A stretch of DNA of 64,000 nucleotides, taken from contig CM038918.1 in assembly GCA_021904315.1 (NCBI GenBank), positions 10,927,349 to 10,991,348 of the forward strand, read 5' to 3'. This document shows positions 1 to 11,699 of the stretch, one piece after another (within the stretch, counting starts at the first letter, position 1; the number at the start of each line of letters is the position of its first letter). Origin of the DNA: Sphagnum magellanicum. Lineage: Eukaryota; Streptophyta; Sphagnopsida; Sphagnales; Sphagnaceae. The notes beneath the pieces were generated by a model. It saw nothing but the letters and a program-made list of their open reading frames with translations. It was not told the DNA's origin and ran no database searches. A program made the translations under genes and the position numbers.

Positions 1-1249
1 CTTAAAGTTTCCCCAACCTTCTTTTTTTTCCATGTTGTTTTTTATGGAATTTTCATATTCACTATTTGACTCTTAAGTTTTTGAATTTTTTATTTTCAAA
101 GGATTGAAAATTAGGCTTATTTTTGCTATGATGTTTCTAATTGAGTTGTTTTTTAAAATTATAATGAAATGAACCATCTTTACAATAATCACCCTTCAGA
201 TCTCCAATGTAGTCATTCACAATTCATTGTTTAGCCCCCATCAAAATGTATATTGCATACATGCATTAATCAATATTGCATATGGTCATAAAGTGTTAAC
301 CAAGGAAATAGGTTGATCATTCTAATTGTTGGCTTGTAGTAAATAACTTGATAAGCTATAAAGTCAAGATTTGTATGAATTAATTGTGTGATTTAGAACT
401 TCATAATACGTGTAAAAGAAGGGATTGCTGCCAATGTTTGGACCTAAATCATTTTCAATTGCATAGGATGACAATGAAATGATAAAAAAACGGTAATGGT
501 GTATGTGGTAGTCACATACTAGTAATTTTTAAAAACCTATTTGATGATGTGTAATGGGTGCCCAATTTTTTTCACCCATCCATGCATCATTTATGCACTG
601 ACATTTACTTCTACCTACTTATAACCAATGAAAAACAACCTTACTTTCCAACGAGCCCTTTTGATATGACAAAAATTATGCCTATGTAATCTATACAAGT
701 ACTAAAGTTACCACTACTAGCAAGATTGGTATACCTATTCGTACCATTACCATACTCAACAAGTGAATATAAGATTTTTTCATGACATCAAAAATACAAT
801 AACATAAGATGGACAAGGTCCCATTACCTTTAAAACCAATACTTTTCCTCTTAATTTTAACAGTAGTTTGAATCTTAACACATTTTTTAAGCATTTTATA
901 TACGTGTTGGCTCACATGAGTTCTTTTCACAAACCTCTTTTCTTTTTCTAGGTAAACAATAAACAAGAGCAACAAATTAAATGTGGCACTAGTCTTGATG
1001 TTCCTACAAGGCAAGTGCCCAACTAAAGAATATTTTGTCAAATTTTTAATATTATATTCATGTTAAACATTTTAAGCATCAATAACATTCCATAATTTTT
1101 AAATGAACAAGTGTGACTCAACATTTAAGGATCAATTATTTGAGTCCAAAATTTTGGGTTCAAATTTTTTATGGTCACATATCTATTTTGGCTTTCATTT
1201 GTGAAAGAATAAGGATAATTTTCGCCAAACAACTTGGCCAAGGAATGAT
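1..1249. other. AT-rich stretch without a recognisable gene
   Basis: No open frame here resembles a known protein and no splice-compatible exon chain was found. The only long frame, on the minus strand at 691-1041, has the composition of random AT-rich sequence. No repeat structure stands out. Confidence 0.6.
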
Positions 1250-1428
1250 TGGAGAGAGAATGGCAACTTGGCACAATACAAGATCAAGCTATGCCAAATT
1301 TATTTCCTCTCCTTCCCCTTAAGAAAGGAGAAGTAAACACCAACCCTATGAATAATTTAAAGAAGCATCCCATGTTAGTCCTTTTTGGTTATTTGCCTTT
1401 TACCATGGCTTCTCAACTTAGTTTTTCA
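1250..1428 (+). pseudogene. chlN: short plastid chlN fragment (second, separate copy)
   Basis: Read in the plus direction, this stretch gives GTIQDQAMPNLFPLLPLKKG followed by NNLKKHPMLVLFGYLP and ASQLSF. It matches the chlN pseudogene segment at about 6025-6187, which has the same order of words with scattered substitutions. chlN encodes the N subunit of light-independent protochlorophyllide oxidoreductase, a plastid enzyme. Only about 60 codons are present. The similarity stops abruptly after ASQLSF, and downstream residues are unrelated to chlN. It is a dead fragment of plastid origin. It is either an independent insertion or a piece split from the larger insertion 2 kb downstream; it has the same orientation. 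Confidence 0.8.
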
Positions 1429-3397
1429 ACACCGTCAACGGCTTTGTGTCACACTGAAGTTTTTTCTAATGATAATTGGAGGCCATGTTCTGCAAGGAAA
1501 CTGTTGGTTTCTTTGAAATATTGTTCCACCTTAACCAAGTTGTATGGGGAAGGTAACTATAACCTTAAGAAATTAATGTTGCTTGGGAATGTACCTTACA
1601 TGAACAACATTACCACCTTCCCCAAACAACACAAAATGACATTCCCCATAAAACATTACCTTCCAGATGCATCACAACCAATGTTTCTTGACCATTCCTT
1701 GAGTATGTGACATGTTGCTCAATAAGACATTGTCTAATTGTGGAATAATTGTCTTGCCGAGGCTTGGGTTCAATTTAACTCCTTTATGAAAATTGGATAT
1801 ATTTTTAAAATTTTAAATCTTCATAACAATTTCGGATGGTCCCACAATGAATGAAAAGTTGGGAACTTGGGTTTCATAGGTTACACAATGAATGGAAAAT
1901 TACATGATGGATGACATATTGGTTTAAAAAGTTACAATGGATGAAATGTTTCATGATAAATGAAATATTCGAAAGGAAAAATATAAAATAAATGAAAAGT
2001 TGCATGATAAATGGAAAGTTACACAACTTTGGTTGAAAAGCTGAAAATGTAAAGTTGTACAATAGATGAAAGTTAAAGACTAAGGATGAATAATTGGGGT
2101 GAGGTGGCACATACATCCATTGTTCAACTTTCAAAAAACTCTAAGCCATTACAAGTTCCTTGGATGTTATCCGTGGGAAATGTCACTAAGCTCCTAAGGA
2201 AAATATGGCCTTGATTTCCTTATTTTCAAAAGGAATTTGGTCCCAATTATTTTTCTCCCATAAACATCCCTAAACAACATTATCTTTCTGAGACACTAGT
2301 TATCTCTCCTTCCATAAGCAATGACCAATTGCATTGCCCCACAAACATTACCTTCCCCAAGCAACACAACTAATGTTCCCCAATCATTCCCCAATGAAGC
2401 AATGTGCTAGAGAACACTAGTCACTTTCCCTATGCACAAAGGAATGGTGCCAAGTTGTTCGAATAAGATAACTAATGTTCCCCAACACATTTTCCTAGTT
2501 AGGAATGGTCTAGGATTACTATGATGCACCCATAGTTTGTCAACTAGTATTCATGGTAAAAAAACCATTGTTGAGTCTCAATTTTGTAGTGGAATGCAAA
2601 TTCAAAGTGTATTCCTTAACTCTCAAGGTGAAAGAGGCCGTGGGAACTCCAAAATGGGACTATGATAAGTTCTTAAGTCAATTTCGTGATCATAGTAATT
2701 TGCAAAAATCAAGAAGAGAGTTTGACTAATGTAGCTTGGAACTAAAATGGTGCATGGATGAACCATAGGTTAATTCAAACTCACAAACACACCATGACTT
2801 GGATTTGGCAAGATTCACCATACTCCTCCCTATGTAATACTATGTAACTCTTGTGAAGGTTACAGCAAAAAAAAATTCATGATTCATAAATGAAAGTCCC
2901 AAAATTGCCAAGTTATGCATCATTCACTTTGGTGGTTCATAATTTTGATTGAAGAGATTTCAAAATAAATAAATAAAAATCATTTCAATCATGTATCAAG
3001 ATCCTCATTTAAAGTTGATTTCACCCCATTGTCATTAATTAGATGGTCAATGGTCATTTTAACAATTTGATTACCGATCATTTAAATGACCATAAATTGT
3101 GTTTTAAGGGGGTCAATGAGATGTTCCTTTAATTCGTATTGGAGAGGATTTAACCGTAAGAGAAATGGAAGAAAAAGTCGCAAAGTTGGCTTGTTTTTTA
3201 CATATATCAATTGAGGAACTCTAAACCCTATTTTGAATATCATTTTGAAAAAATGGAACATTAAAAAAAAGAAAAAAAAGGATAGATATTTCTTTGGTCG
3301 AAATGGAAAGAATTTTGGGGGGGTGAGGGGGGGGGGGGTTCCGAAACAAAATTTAAAAATATATATTGTTTCTTCTAGTGAAACATGAGTAGCACCC
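1429..3397. other. gene-free, partly repetitive AT-rich stretch
   Basis: From about 1840 to 2080 a degenerate motif resembling ATGAATGGAAAGTTACA recurs many times in loose tandem. From about 2230 to 2530 short words such as TAATGTTCCCCAA recur. A G-rich run with a 13-G homopolymer lies near 3316-3341. No gene was recognised. The last 100 bases may still be plastid-derived, as they sit just upstream of the cemA remnant. Confidence 0.55.
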
Positions 3398-4937
3398 ATG
3401 AAATCATACTGGGCACAATTTTATTGTTGGTTATCAAACACTCCATATCGTTTTTTAGAAAGGGCTTATGAAGTGAGCAAACAAATATGATGTATAAAGA
3501 AAGATTACATGTCTTATAAAGATATGGTTTCATATCCAAAACGATTTTGGCAAACCATGTTGCTATATATGAATATGAAATTGAATAATTATATATTCAT
3601 CATATATTGGAGCCTCTTGGAATGTAAAATTAACTTATACTTGTTGAATCTTTCGAATAATTTATTATTTGTTATAACAAAGAAATTTCCTTCTTTTTTT
3701 TCCAAAAAAACCCAAAGTTATTGGTGGATTTATATCTTTCCTTCATTCAAAGCAGTAGTCTCTCATTTTTCCACAATTTCATCATCGCGAGGTTTGGAAT
3801 AACTCCTCAATTTTTTTCTCTTTATTTCTTTCCAATTATTTAAAAAGAATCATGAAAAAAACCTAATAAAAGATAGATACAAAATAAGTTTGATTACATA
3901 AATAGTTTATGAAAAAATATTTATTTCATTTCGAATGATTCAATCAAAAAATATTTGAGAAGAATTAGACAAATGAATAAAAAATTAGCTTGGATTGAAG
4001 CAACCCCAAATGATTTAAATACTTGGAAACAATGTTATTCCCTTTTTGCTTCTTCCTTTGAAATGGGGGGAACTTCGAAAAATCCTCCTTATTTTTTCAA
4101 TTCAAAAAATTCCAAAGATTTCATAGTTATTGCAACAACTTACGAATCTATAGGTTTCATACTTCGTTCCATAACCCGCACTTTGTTTAGATTTCAGATA
4201 GAGCTAACAAGTTAATTGAATCCATTAGTACTCCAAGAATTTTGGGTAGCTAAATATCAAGCATTAACTTCTCTACAATATATGGGATGTTTACTATTAC
4301 TTCCTTGGTGACTTTCCATTTTTATAAAATAGTGGTTCCTAGAACCTTGGGTTAAATTATGGTGGAATATTGGTCAATTTAATATTTTTATTAATTCTTT
4401 CCAAGAAAAAATAACATTGAAATGTCTTTAGGAAGTAGAGGAACTCGTTTGGTTGGATAAAGTAATGGTGAATTCCTTGGAGATACAATCACAAGATCTT
4501 GATATAGAGATTCATGAAAAAACAATTCAATTGGTAGAAACATACAATGAACATAATATTCAGACTATTCTACAATTGTTAACATATACTATCTACTTTG
4601 TTACTTTGAATGCTTCATTTTTCTTAAGTAAAAAAAGACTCATTATTTGAAATTCTTGGATTCAAGAATTATTTTATAGCCTATATTATACAATGAAAGC
4701 CTTTTTCATTCTTTTATTAACCAATTTATGCATTGGATTCCACTCACCCCATGGGTGGGAAATAATAATAGATTTTTTTTAGAACATTTGGGATTTGCTC
4801 GTAACAAACACATAATATCTTATTTTGTTTCAACTTTTCTAGTTATTTTAGATACAATTTTTAAATATTGGATTTTTTGTCATTTAAATTGTATATCTCC
4901 TTCTATTGTGGCAACTTATCATACAATGAATGAATGA
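3398..4937 (+). pseudogene. cemA: decayed plastid cemA (NUPT part 1)
   Basis: cemA encodes a plastid inner-envelope protein tied to CO2/proton uptake. A start codon at 3398 leads into SNTPYRFLERAYEVSKQ, then LNNYIFIIYWSLLECKINLY, then [80 protein letters not shown] and [13 protein letters not shown] at the end. These segments follow the order of the long seed-free-plant cemA from start to stop. They are spread over different frames and broken by several stop codons and frameshifts, so the copy cannot work. The N-terminal extension containing NKKLAWIEAT is absent from the short cemA of seed plants and is the best hint about host lineage. petA follows directly, as in plastid genomes. Confidence 0.9.
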
Positions 4938-5139
4938 AAAAATCATTTTGGAATAATGAAGTGGTTTTTCTAACCATTACTTCTTTTATTTGACTTCAGG
5001 TACCAATCACTAAAAAGAGTAAAATATTTCCGGTTTCTTACCTTTGTTGTTATTACAATGGGCGGAGCCATAAATGGGGGGTAGCTACAATAATTGGGAT
5101 GTTGAAGGCACCTTACTTGTGGAAATTTTTGAAACAATA
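4938..5139 (+). other. probable plastid cemA-petA spacer remnant
   Basis: This stretch lies between two plastid remnants in their native order (cemA then petA) and has similar composition. It contains no gene. Its plastid origin is inferred from position only. Confidence 0.5.
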
Positions 5140-5868
5140 ATCAAACTAGGCAAAACAAAAATTAATCACTGGCTAAAAGAATGGGTGATTTAATCTATTT
5201 CGATCTTGATCATAACGGGAATAATAGCTTGGCCATCCAATTTTTAGGCATATCCAATTTTTGCACATCAAGGTTATGAAAATCCCCGAGAAACAACTAG
5301 TTGTATTGCATGCACTAATTGTCATTTGGCCAAAAACTTATAGATATCAAAGTTCCATAGTTTGTACTTCTGGACACAATTTTTGAGGTTATTGGTAAAA
5401 TACCTTATGATACACAAATAAAACAAGTTATTGCTAATGGTATAAAAAAAAAAAAAAATTAAACTTTAAATGTAACAATGATTCTTATTTTATGCGAGGG
5501 ATTTCAACTAGCCCTTCATATCATATTCTTACCGAAATAAATAAAGAATAGGTTATTTTTATTTTTAAATTTATAATCTTGATAAAAAATAAATTCTTGT
5601 GGTAGGTCTAGTTCCTAGTAAACAACATAGTGAAATTGTTTCTCCTATCCTTTCGCTAATAAAAAAATTCATTTCTTGAAATATCTAATATATGTGGGTG
5701 GTAATAGAGGAAAATAAAAAAATTATCCCGATGGGAATAGGAGTAATGATGTCGTCTACAATGCTTCAACTACATGTAAAGTTAGTAAATTTTAAAAAAA
5801 AGGTGGATACGAAATAACTATTGATAATGCATCAAATGGTTGTCAAGTGATTGATATTGTACCTCCAG

Positions 5869-5870
<2 letters not shown>
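5140..5870 (+). pseudogene. petA: decayed, truncated plastid petA (cytochrome f) (NUPT part 2)
   Basis: petA encodes cytochrome f of the thylakoid cytochrome b6f complex. Visible pieces are HWLKEWVI and GIIAWPS of the leader, then [17 protein letters not shown] and CTNCHLAKN (the CxxCH haem motif is retained), then a segment corresponding to LNVGAVLILPEGF, a SKQHSEIV-like segment, the YVGGNRG region and GYEITIDNASNGCQVIDIVPPG. The frame is broken many times and parts of the middle are missing. The similarity ends exactly at PPG, where the sequence changes to chlN. The C-terminal membrane anchor of cytochrome f is absent. Confidence 0.9.
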
Positions 5871-6941
<1,071 letters not shown>

Positions 6942-7144
6942 AAATGAAGTGAATTTTTTTGCAATGTCAAAAATCTCGAAATTGATTTATTGAAATATTC
7001 TAACCATTTTTATGATTAGTGGGTAAAAAACCTACTGATCAATAAAATACTTTTAAATTTATTGGATTTTTTTCTTAGTATATACCAAAAATTTATCAAT
7101 TTTATTCTATTCCACCCCTATGCTTTCAAGGAAGGCATTTCATT
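6942..7144 (+). other. probable plastid chlN-ycf1 spacer remnant
   Basis: AT-rich spacer between the chlN and ycf1 remnants, which are neighbours in seed-free plastomes. There is no coding content. Confidence 0.5.
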
Positions 7145-8540
7145 ATGATAACAAACATTCCTTTATTGTTTTTTGTGCTATGGGCTCCAATATTATCATG
7201 GATGAATATTTTAAATTCATTGATTTTATTTGGACTATATTATGGAATTCTTACAACATTGCTATTGACCCTTCTCAAATCTTATCCATAAAAACTTTTC
7301 TTTTTGAGGGAAATCTTATTGGTATTACAGTTATAAACAGTTTGATTATAGGATAATTAATAATATTTCTATCAATATATTATTCACCTTTCTATATGAT
7401 ATTAGTAAAACCTCATATAGTCACTTTGCTGGTTTTACCATACATTTTATTTTATCGGTATTAAACCAAAGATCATTTGGATTATCAATCCTTGCACCCC
7501 ATAATTGCAATTAGTGATGTTTGGGTTCATAAGATATTTTTGGATAATTTCATTATCCAATTATTAAATCCTATTCTTTTACCAAGTCCCATAGTAGCAA
7601 GATTAGTAAATATCTTTCTCTTTTGTCATAGCAATTAGTTCTTATTTGTTACGAGTTGTTTTTTTGGTTGGTTAAGTGGCCATCCTTTTCTTTTTGAATT
7701 CAGCCAAATTATTCCCAATTCATGTGGAACATGATTCACTTGTATTTTATCTCTTGGTGAAACGTCTAATTCATTGAACTTTTAATATTATTATTTTTAA
7801 CTTGTTGCTCATTACACCTAAGTAGAGCTCTTGTACCTCTCCTTACTAAAAAAATAAACAATGATGAATTCCGAATGAATCAATTGAAAGTTGATGGATT
7901 GCCATGGTCAAACAAAGTATGGCCTACTTTTTTTTTCGATTATCATCGATGGAATTGACCATTGCAATATATCGAAAATAGTTAATTCAATTATAAGGGT
8001 CCCATAAAAAAAAAGTATCTCAATATTTTTTTGACATATGTTTAAGTGATGGAAAACAAAAAGTAGCTCTCACAACTTTTACCAAGCTTATTTACTTTTT
8101 GAAATGATTTGAAAAAATATTTAAACATTCCAAATAATTTTTTTAATCTAATGATTCTTACGACAAATGGATTGATACCAAAAAAAAAGGAAAGATATTT
8201 TGTATCAAGAATTAGGGAATAGAATCAAGGCTTTAGATGATGAATTTTCGATAAAAGATACTATAGAAAACAAAACTGGATTTTCTACTAATGAGGGGAA
8301 TATCTTAACCAAGGTTTACCAAACTTTCTTAATAGATCATTTCGTGGGGAAATGGTGATATTGAAATCAACTTGGCTTTTAATGGAGGAGATTTATGAAC
8401 TGAAAAAGAATAAGAAATTATTACATTTATCGAAGGGATATAATAAACTCCAGTATACTTTCTTATGTTTCTTTTCCGGAAGGCATATAAATGAAGTTAT
8501 CTGTAAAGATACGGATGGATAATGGGCATTGGGATGCTTA
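7145..8540 (+). pseudogene. ycf1: decayed plastid ycf1 (TIC214) 5' part (NUPT part 4)
   Basis: ycf1 encodes a large plastid inner-envelope protein assigned to the protein import machinery. The start is clear at 7145: MITNIPLLFFVLWAPILSW, then LILFGLYYGILTTLL. Later pieces in other frames are PSQILSIKTFLFEGNLIGIT, LIIFLSIYYSPFYMILVKPH, TLLVLPYILFY, PILLPSPIVARLVNIF, IKKKVSQYFFDICLSDGK, and SIKDTIENKTGFSTNEGNIL near 8240-8310. Frameshifts and stops are frequent. Only the N-terminal several hundred codons of this very long gene are present, and similarity fades near 8500-8560. The exact right edge is uncertain. Confidence 0.87.
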
Positions 8541-8608
8541 GTTTGGCCAAAATTTGGATGGAGATTAAAGAAAAAAATTGAGACAAAAACATACATGTGA
8601 ATAAAATG

Positions 8609-8688
8609 GGGCATGAAACTCATTTTACCACCAATTTCATGAAACTCATTTGATCACCAAAATTGATGATAAAATGAGTCTCATGCCC
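8609..8688. repeat. short fold-back element (29-bp inverted arms)
   Basis: The left arm 8609-8637 (starting GGGCATGAAACTCATTTTAC) pairs with the right arm 8660-8688, with three mismatches in 29 bases. The short loop contains another partial copy of the arm (CATGAAACTCATTT). Related sequence, without the fold-back partner, occurs at 14394 and 18536, so this looks like one end of a dispersed small element. Confidence 0.7.
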
Positions 8689-8930
8689 ATCTTTTATTTT
8701 GTTGCTTATTCCAATGTATTGTGCCTTCATTGTTGTCTAATGAATGTGTATATATATATAAATTTATTTATTAAAAAAAAATTGTATCAACTTTCAAATC
8801 TTATAAACTTCACCCCAATATTGATTTTTTCTCCAAAATTTTCCCCACTTTATGGATACCCTCGATTTAGGGATGAATAAATCCTGCATGCATTAAGAAT
8901 CCTTGACATCATGTTTCACAAATCACCCAA
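8689..8930. other. short AT-rich stretch, nothing recognised
   Basis: No gene or clear repeat was seen. A short AT microsatellite lies near 8750-8762. Confidence 0.5.
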
Positions 8931-9900
8931 AGAAGCTGCGGTTTTCCAGAGACCAGAGCTCAGGAAGAGGTCACCAGTGAGCTTCCCAACTCTCAGGCGG
9001 AACTCTGAGTAAGCATTGAAAATCATTTCACAGTCCACACTACTAACTTGCAGTTGAGCGGAGACCGAATCCCATGAGGAGCTTACACATGATGATGGCT
9101 ATCTCTTGTTTTGTGAGAATAATTTCTACACACCACTGGACCTTCACTTCCCCAGCAGATTTCCTGGCTTTGTTTCATATGCTGCCTTGCATAAACCTCA
9201 GATTGTCCTCCATATACATGGATTTGTCTCCAATTCTTGGCACCAACATATAAGTAAAGCTGGCCTCTCATCCAGCTAAAAAGTTATAGAGGATTATGTC
9301 ACAGGATCTTGATTTCATCTCTGTATCACAACTCTAAGATGTCTGCTTCAATCCAATTACAGGTGACATGCAAACATTCTCTCTTGATTGATTATGCTGT
9401 GGTTGTGTCTGATGACATCATACCCCTAACTAGAATGTAGTAGACACTAAATCATTCATGACACAAAACACCAAATTAGAGCCTCCTAGATTCCCTAAAC
9501 CCTACTTTTGTCGGGGTTGGTTAGATTGTGAAAAAACAGAGATCAGTGTCACGGGATCTATCTATCTATCTAGTTGCTCCCCTCAAAAAAAGCGTACCCT
9601 GATGTCTGCCTAACAACCTCCCTGCTAATTAGATCTCCAGAAAGCTGCCTTCTTGAATAGCATACTAGCTTGACAACGACTTTTTTCTCAATGGCACCCA
9701 TCAAAAAGGAAGCTGCAGGATGCAGAACTTTGTACTGCTTTTCTATGCATCTACCATTCTCAACAAAATCCTGAAGACTTTGAGCCCCAGGTGAAAATTA
9801 TCGGGTGGCTGCCCGGCCTCCTTCGTCACAGAGATTGTTGAACACGCAAGCCCTCAAAAGAAGATGATTTGTGAAAGTTAAAAGTGTCCCTACCAGAGAA
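8931..9900 (-). other. higher-GC flank, probably the 3' untranslated region of TIM23
   Basis: Composition changes sharply at about 8930 from AT-rich spacer to balanced, gene-like sequence, which continues without break into the TIM23 stop codon at 9901. No convincing coding exon was found on either strand. A 62-codon minus frame at 9083-9271 has no recognisable content. A TIM23 trailer, perhaps with an intron, is the simplest reading. Confidence 0.45.
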
Positions 9901-10503
9901 TCAGAAAGCTAAGTATCTGCGGGAAAATTGTTTCACTCCTACCAAGCCTCCAACAGCAATACCTCCAAGCGCTCCTGCAATGGCTGCCGTTCGAACTCCC
10001 GCAGCTGCCTTATATGCAGCCCCGGTCGCTAGGCCAGCCATGATATTATTGCCAATATCATCATCTGTGCCTCGCAAGTAGTAGGTTCCTGATTCCATCC
10101 CTGCATAGAGCAGGCCCAGGATGCCGAACTTGTTGCCTGTGGTTCTGCCCCTGTGGCCTGAAGCATTCAACAACCTGTTGACTCGGATCTTTGGCGTGTC
10201 TCCTTCTTCTCTGGATCTCAAACCCTCGCCAAACCCTCTCACTCCTCCAAATGCCGCTCCGGCTAAGTAGCCACAGCCTGTGTAGTACGTCAGATTCTCA
10301 CTCAAATTTCGTCTTTCTACTGCTGCCTCGTCCGGAAACAGATGCTCTGGCTTCGTCGGAAGGTGATAGACACTTTCTAGAGACTTGAGATCCCCAGCTG
10401 CAGCTCCGTAGAGGTCAGCGTATGGATTGTACAACCGTGCCGTATCCTCTCCGAAAACGTAGGACCCAGTTTGAGAGCCCTGCTGATTCTCATCCTTCAT
10501 CAT
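9901..10503 (-). CDS. TIM23: mitochondrial import inner membrane translocase subunit Tim23
   Basis: Tim23 forms the presequence translocase channel of the mitochondrial inner membrane. This intronless frame gives 200 residues, close to the about 190 of plant Tim23. The N-terminal part has TARLYNPYADLYG (21-33), YHLPTKPEHLF (46-56) and SENLTYYTGCGYLAG (68-82), all lining up with plant Tim23. Four hydrophobic glycine-rich segments follow. The PRAT signature of the Tim17/22/23 family is visible as G130-LL-Y133, R144, D149, A156-G157 and G161, with one extra residue between R and D. The end, KQFSRRYLAF, matches the basic C-terminus of the family. The start at 10503 (MMKDENQQ) is preferred. The frame is open to 10674, but that part is an untypical RE-repeat from a CT microsatellite. 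Either of the two adjacent methionines could be used. No defect is visible. Confidence 0.93.
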   Translation of the reverse strand: MMKDENQQGSQTGSYVFGEDTARLYNPYADLYGAAAGDLKSLESVYHLPTKPEHLFPDEAAVERRNLSENLTYYTGCGYLAGAAFGGVRGFGEGLRSREEGDTPKIRVNRLLNASGHRGRTTGNKFGILGLLYAGMESGTYYLRGTDDDIGNNIMAGLATGAAYKAAAGVRTAAIAGALGGIAVGGLVGVKQFSRRYLAF

Positions 10504-10614
10504 CTCTTCCTCCTCACTCCGTCCCTCCCTCCCTCTCGCCCCTTCCACCCTTGCACCTCCTCGACCTAACCCTAAAAACAATCCCCCGAACCAGGCGATA
10601 ACGACCACCTCTGA

Positions 10615-10645
<31 letters not shown>

Positions 10646-10760
10646 CCAGAAATCCGCCGACCGTAGAGTTTCAATTTGAGCCTGCTTCTTTCAAGCCCTA
10701 ATTCACATCAACTCCACCTCTGCACGCACGCACGCACAATGGAGAGCAGAAGCGGCATGG
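10504..10760 (-). promoter_or_regulatory. TIM23 5' leader and proximal promoter, with GA repeat
   Basis: This GC-richer stretch lies upstream of the minus-strand TIM23 start. It contains a (TC)n run at 10615-10641, read as (GA)n in the TIM23 direction, a feature common in plant 5' leaders, and an AACCCTAAAA motif at 10568-10577. The transcription start cannot be placed. Confidence 0.5.
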
Positions 10761-10875
10761 GAGGGCGGAGCTCGCTCGCAACAGCATGCGAGAGGTCGTG
10801 CAGACGAAAGGAGACGATACGGGTGACCCGGGGAAACAAGGGGCCGGGCTGGTGGGGTTCCGGGCATTTCAACCG

Positions 10876-10886
10876 TTTAGGGTTTA
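10876..10886 (-). promoter_or_regulatory. telo-box-like motif upstream of TIM23
   Basis: Read on the TIM23 strand the bases are TAAACCCTAAA, containing the AAACCCTAA telo-box, about 375 bases upstream of the start codon. Telo-boxes are known in plant promoters of ribosomal-protein and other growth-linked genes. Use here is inferred from position. Confidence 0.5.
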
Positions 10887-10918
10887 TCGTTGGTCCGTTG
10901 TTTCAAAAGGGGATCTAA

Positions 10919-11699
10919 ACGCAGTTGTATGGTACCTTAAATTTATTGGCTCTGCTCTCACGGGTCAAGATACCAAGCATAAAATGATCGTCAGGCTTTG
11001 AAGGCAGGTGCTTACAATAGGGTGTGCTCTGTTCAAAATTCTCAAACAAAAAAAAAAAGGTGAAAATGTATGGGGAAAAAATGGAAACAATTTCCTGCTA
11101 GAAAAATCCATGAGGTAACTTTGCATCCCACCAGCATTGTATCAAACATTTGTATATCATTGGATTTTATTGTTATCAAGGTAGCCATGGTGAAATCACG
11201 GAGCATAAGTGTCTAGACTCCAATGTCATGATCATGATGCATTTCTTAAAGTTCAAAGGTGATTACGCTTTGCGTTTGTTTTGTTTTGTTTTTTTCTTTG
11301 GGTAAAATGATTGTGTTGTTGTAGTTTTATTTGTATTTTAAAGATTTGAGTGAAAGATTTTGTTTGGAAACTAAATTTTAAATTTTTTTTTTTAATGTTT
11401 GTTGCATTCTTTGTTGGGCGAATGTTTGTGTAATTTTATATATGTTAGAAAGGTAAGGAAAAGAGCCAAAAAAAAAAAAAAAAAGTTTTATAAAAAAAGA
11501 GAATGAAAAAAAACAACACTTGAACATCCTTTCTTCTTCTTTTTCCTATGACTTTTTTTTTCCTAACAACAATTTTGAATAAAAGTAATTTCAACATTAA
11601 AAAATCAAACAATTGTAAACATGTGAAAGTGATTGATGTTGGTAGTAGGATGCTTCACATTCATTGTTAGTTTTCTTAAAATAATATGCAAGATCATGC
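10919..11699. other. gene-free stretch, GC drops to spacer level
   Basis: The GC-rich promoter sequence of TIM23 ends near 11030. The rest is AT-rich with poly-T and poly-A runs (for example 11469-11484). No gene was recognised. Confidence 0.55.

Noticed and set aside
9083..9271. 62-codon minus-strand frame as an extra exon near TIM23
   Set aside because: TIM23 is complete without it and it resembles nothing known; it is probably trailer sequence.
10676..11001. Plus-strand frames beginning at 10676 and 10786 as a divergent gene
   Set aside because: They lie in the TIM23 promoter, have no recognisable content and stop quickly; GC-rich composition alone keeps them open.
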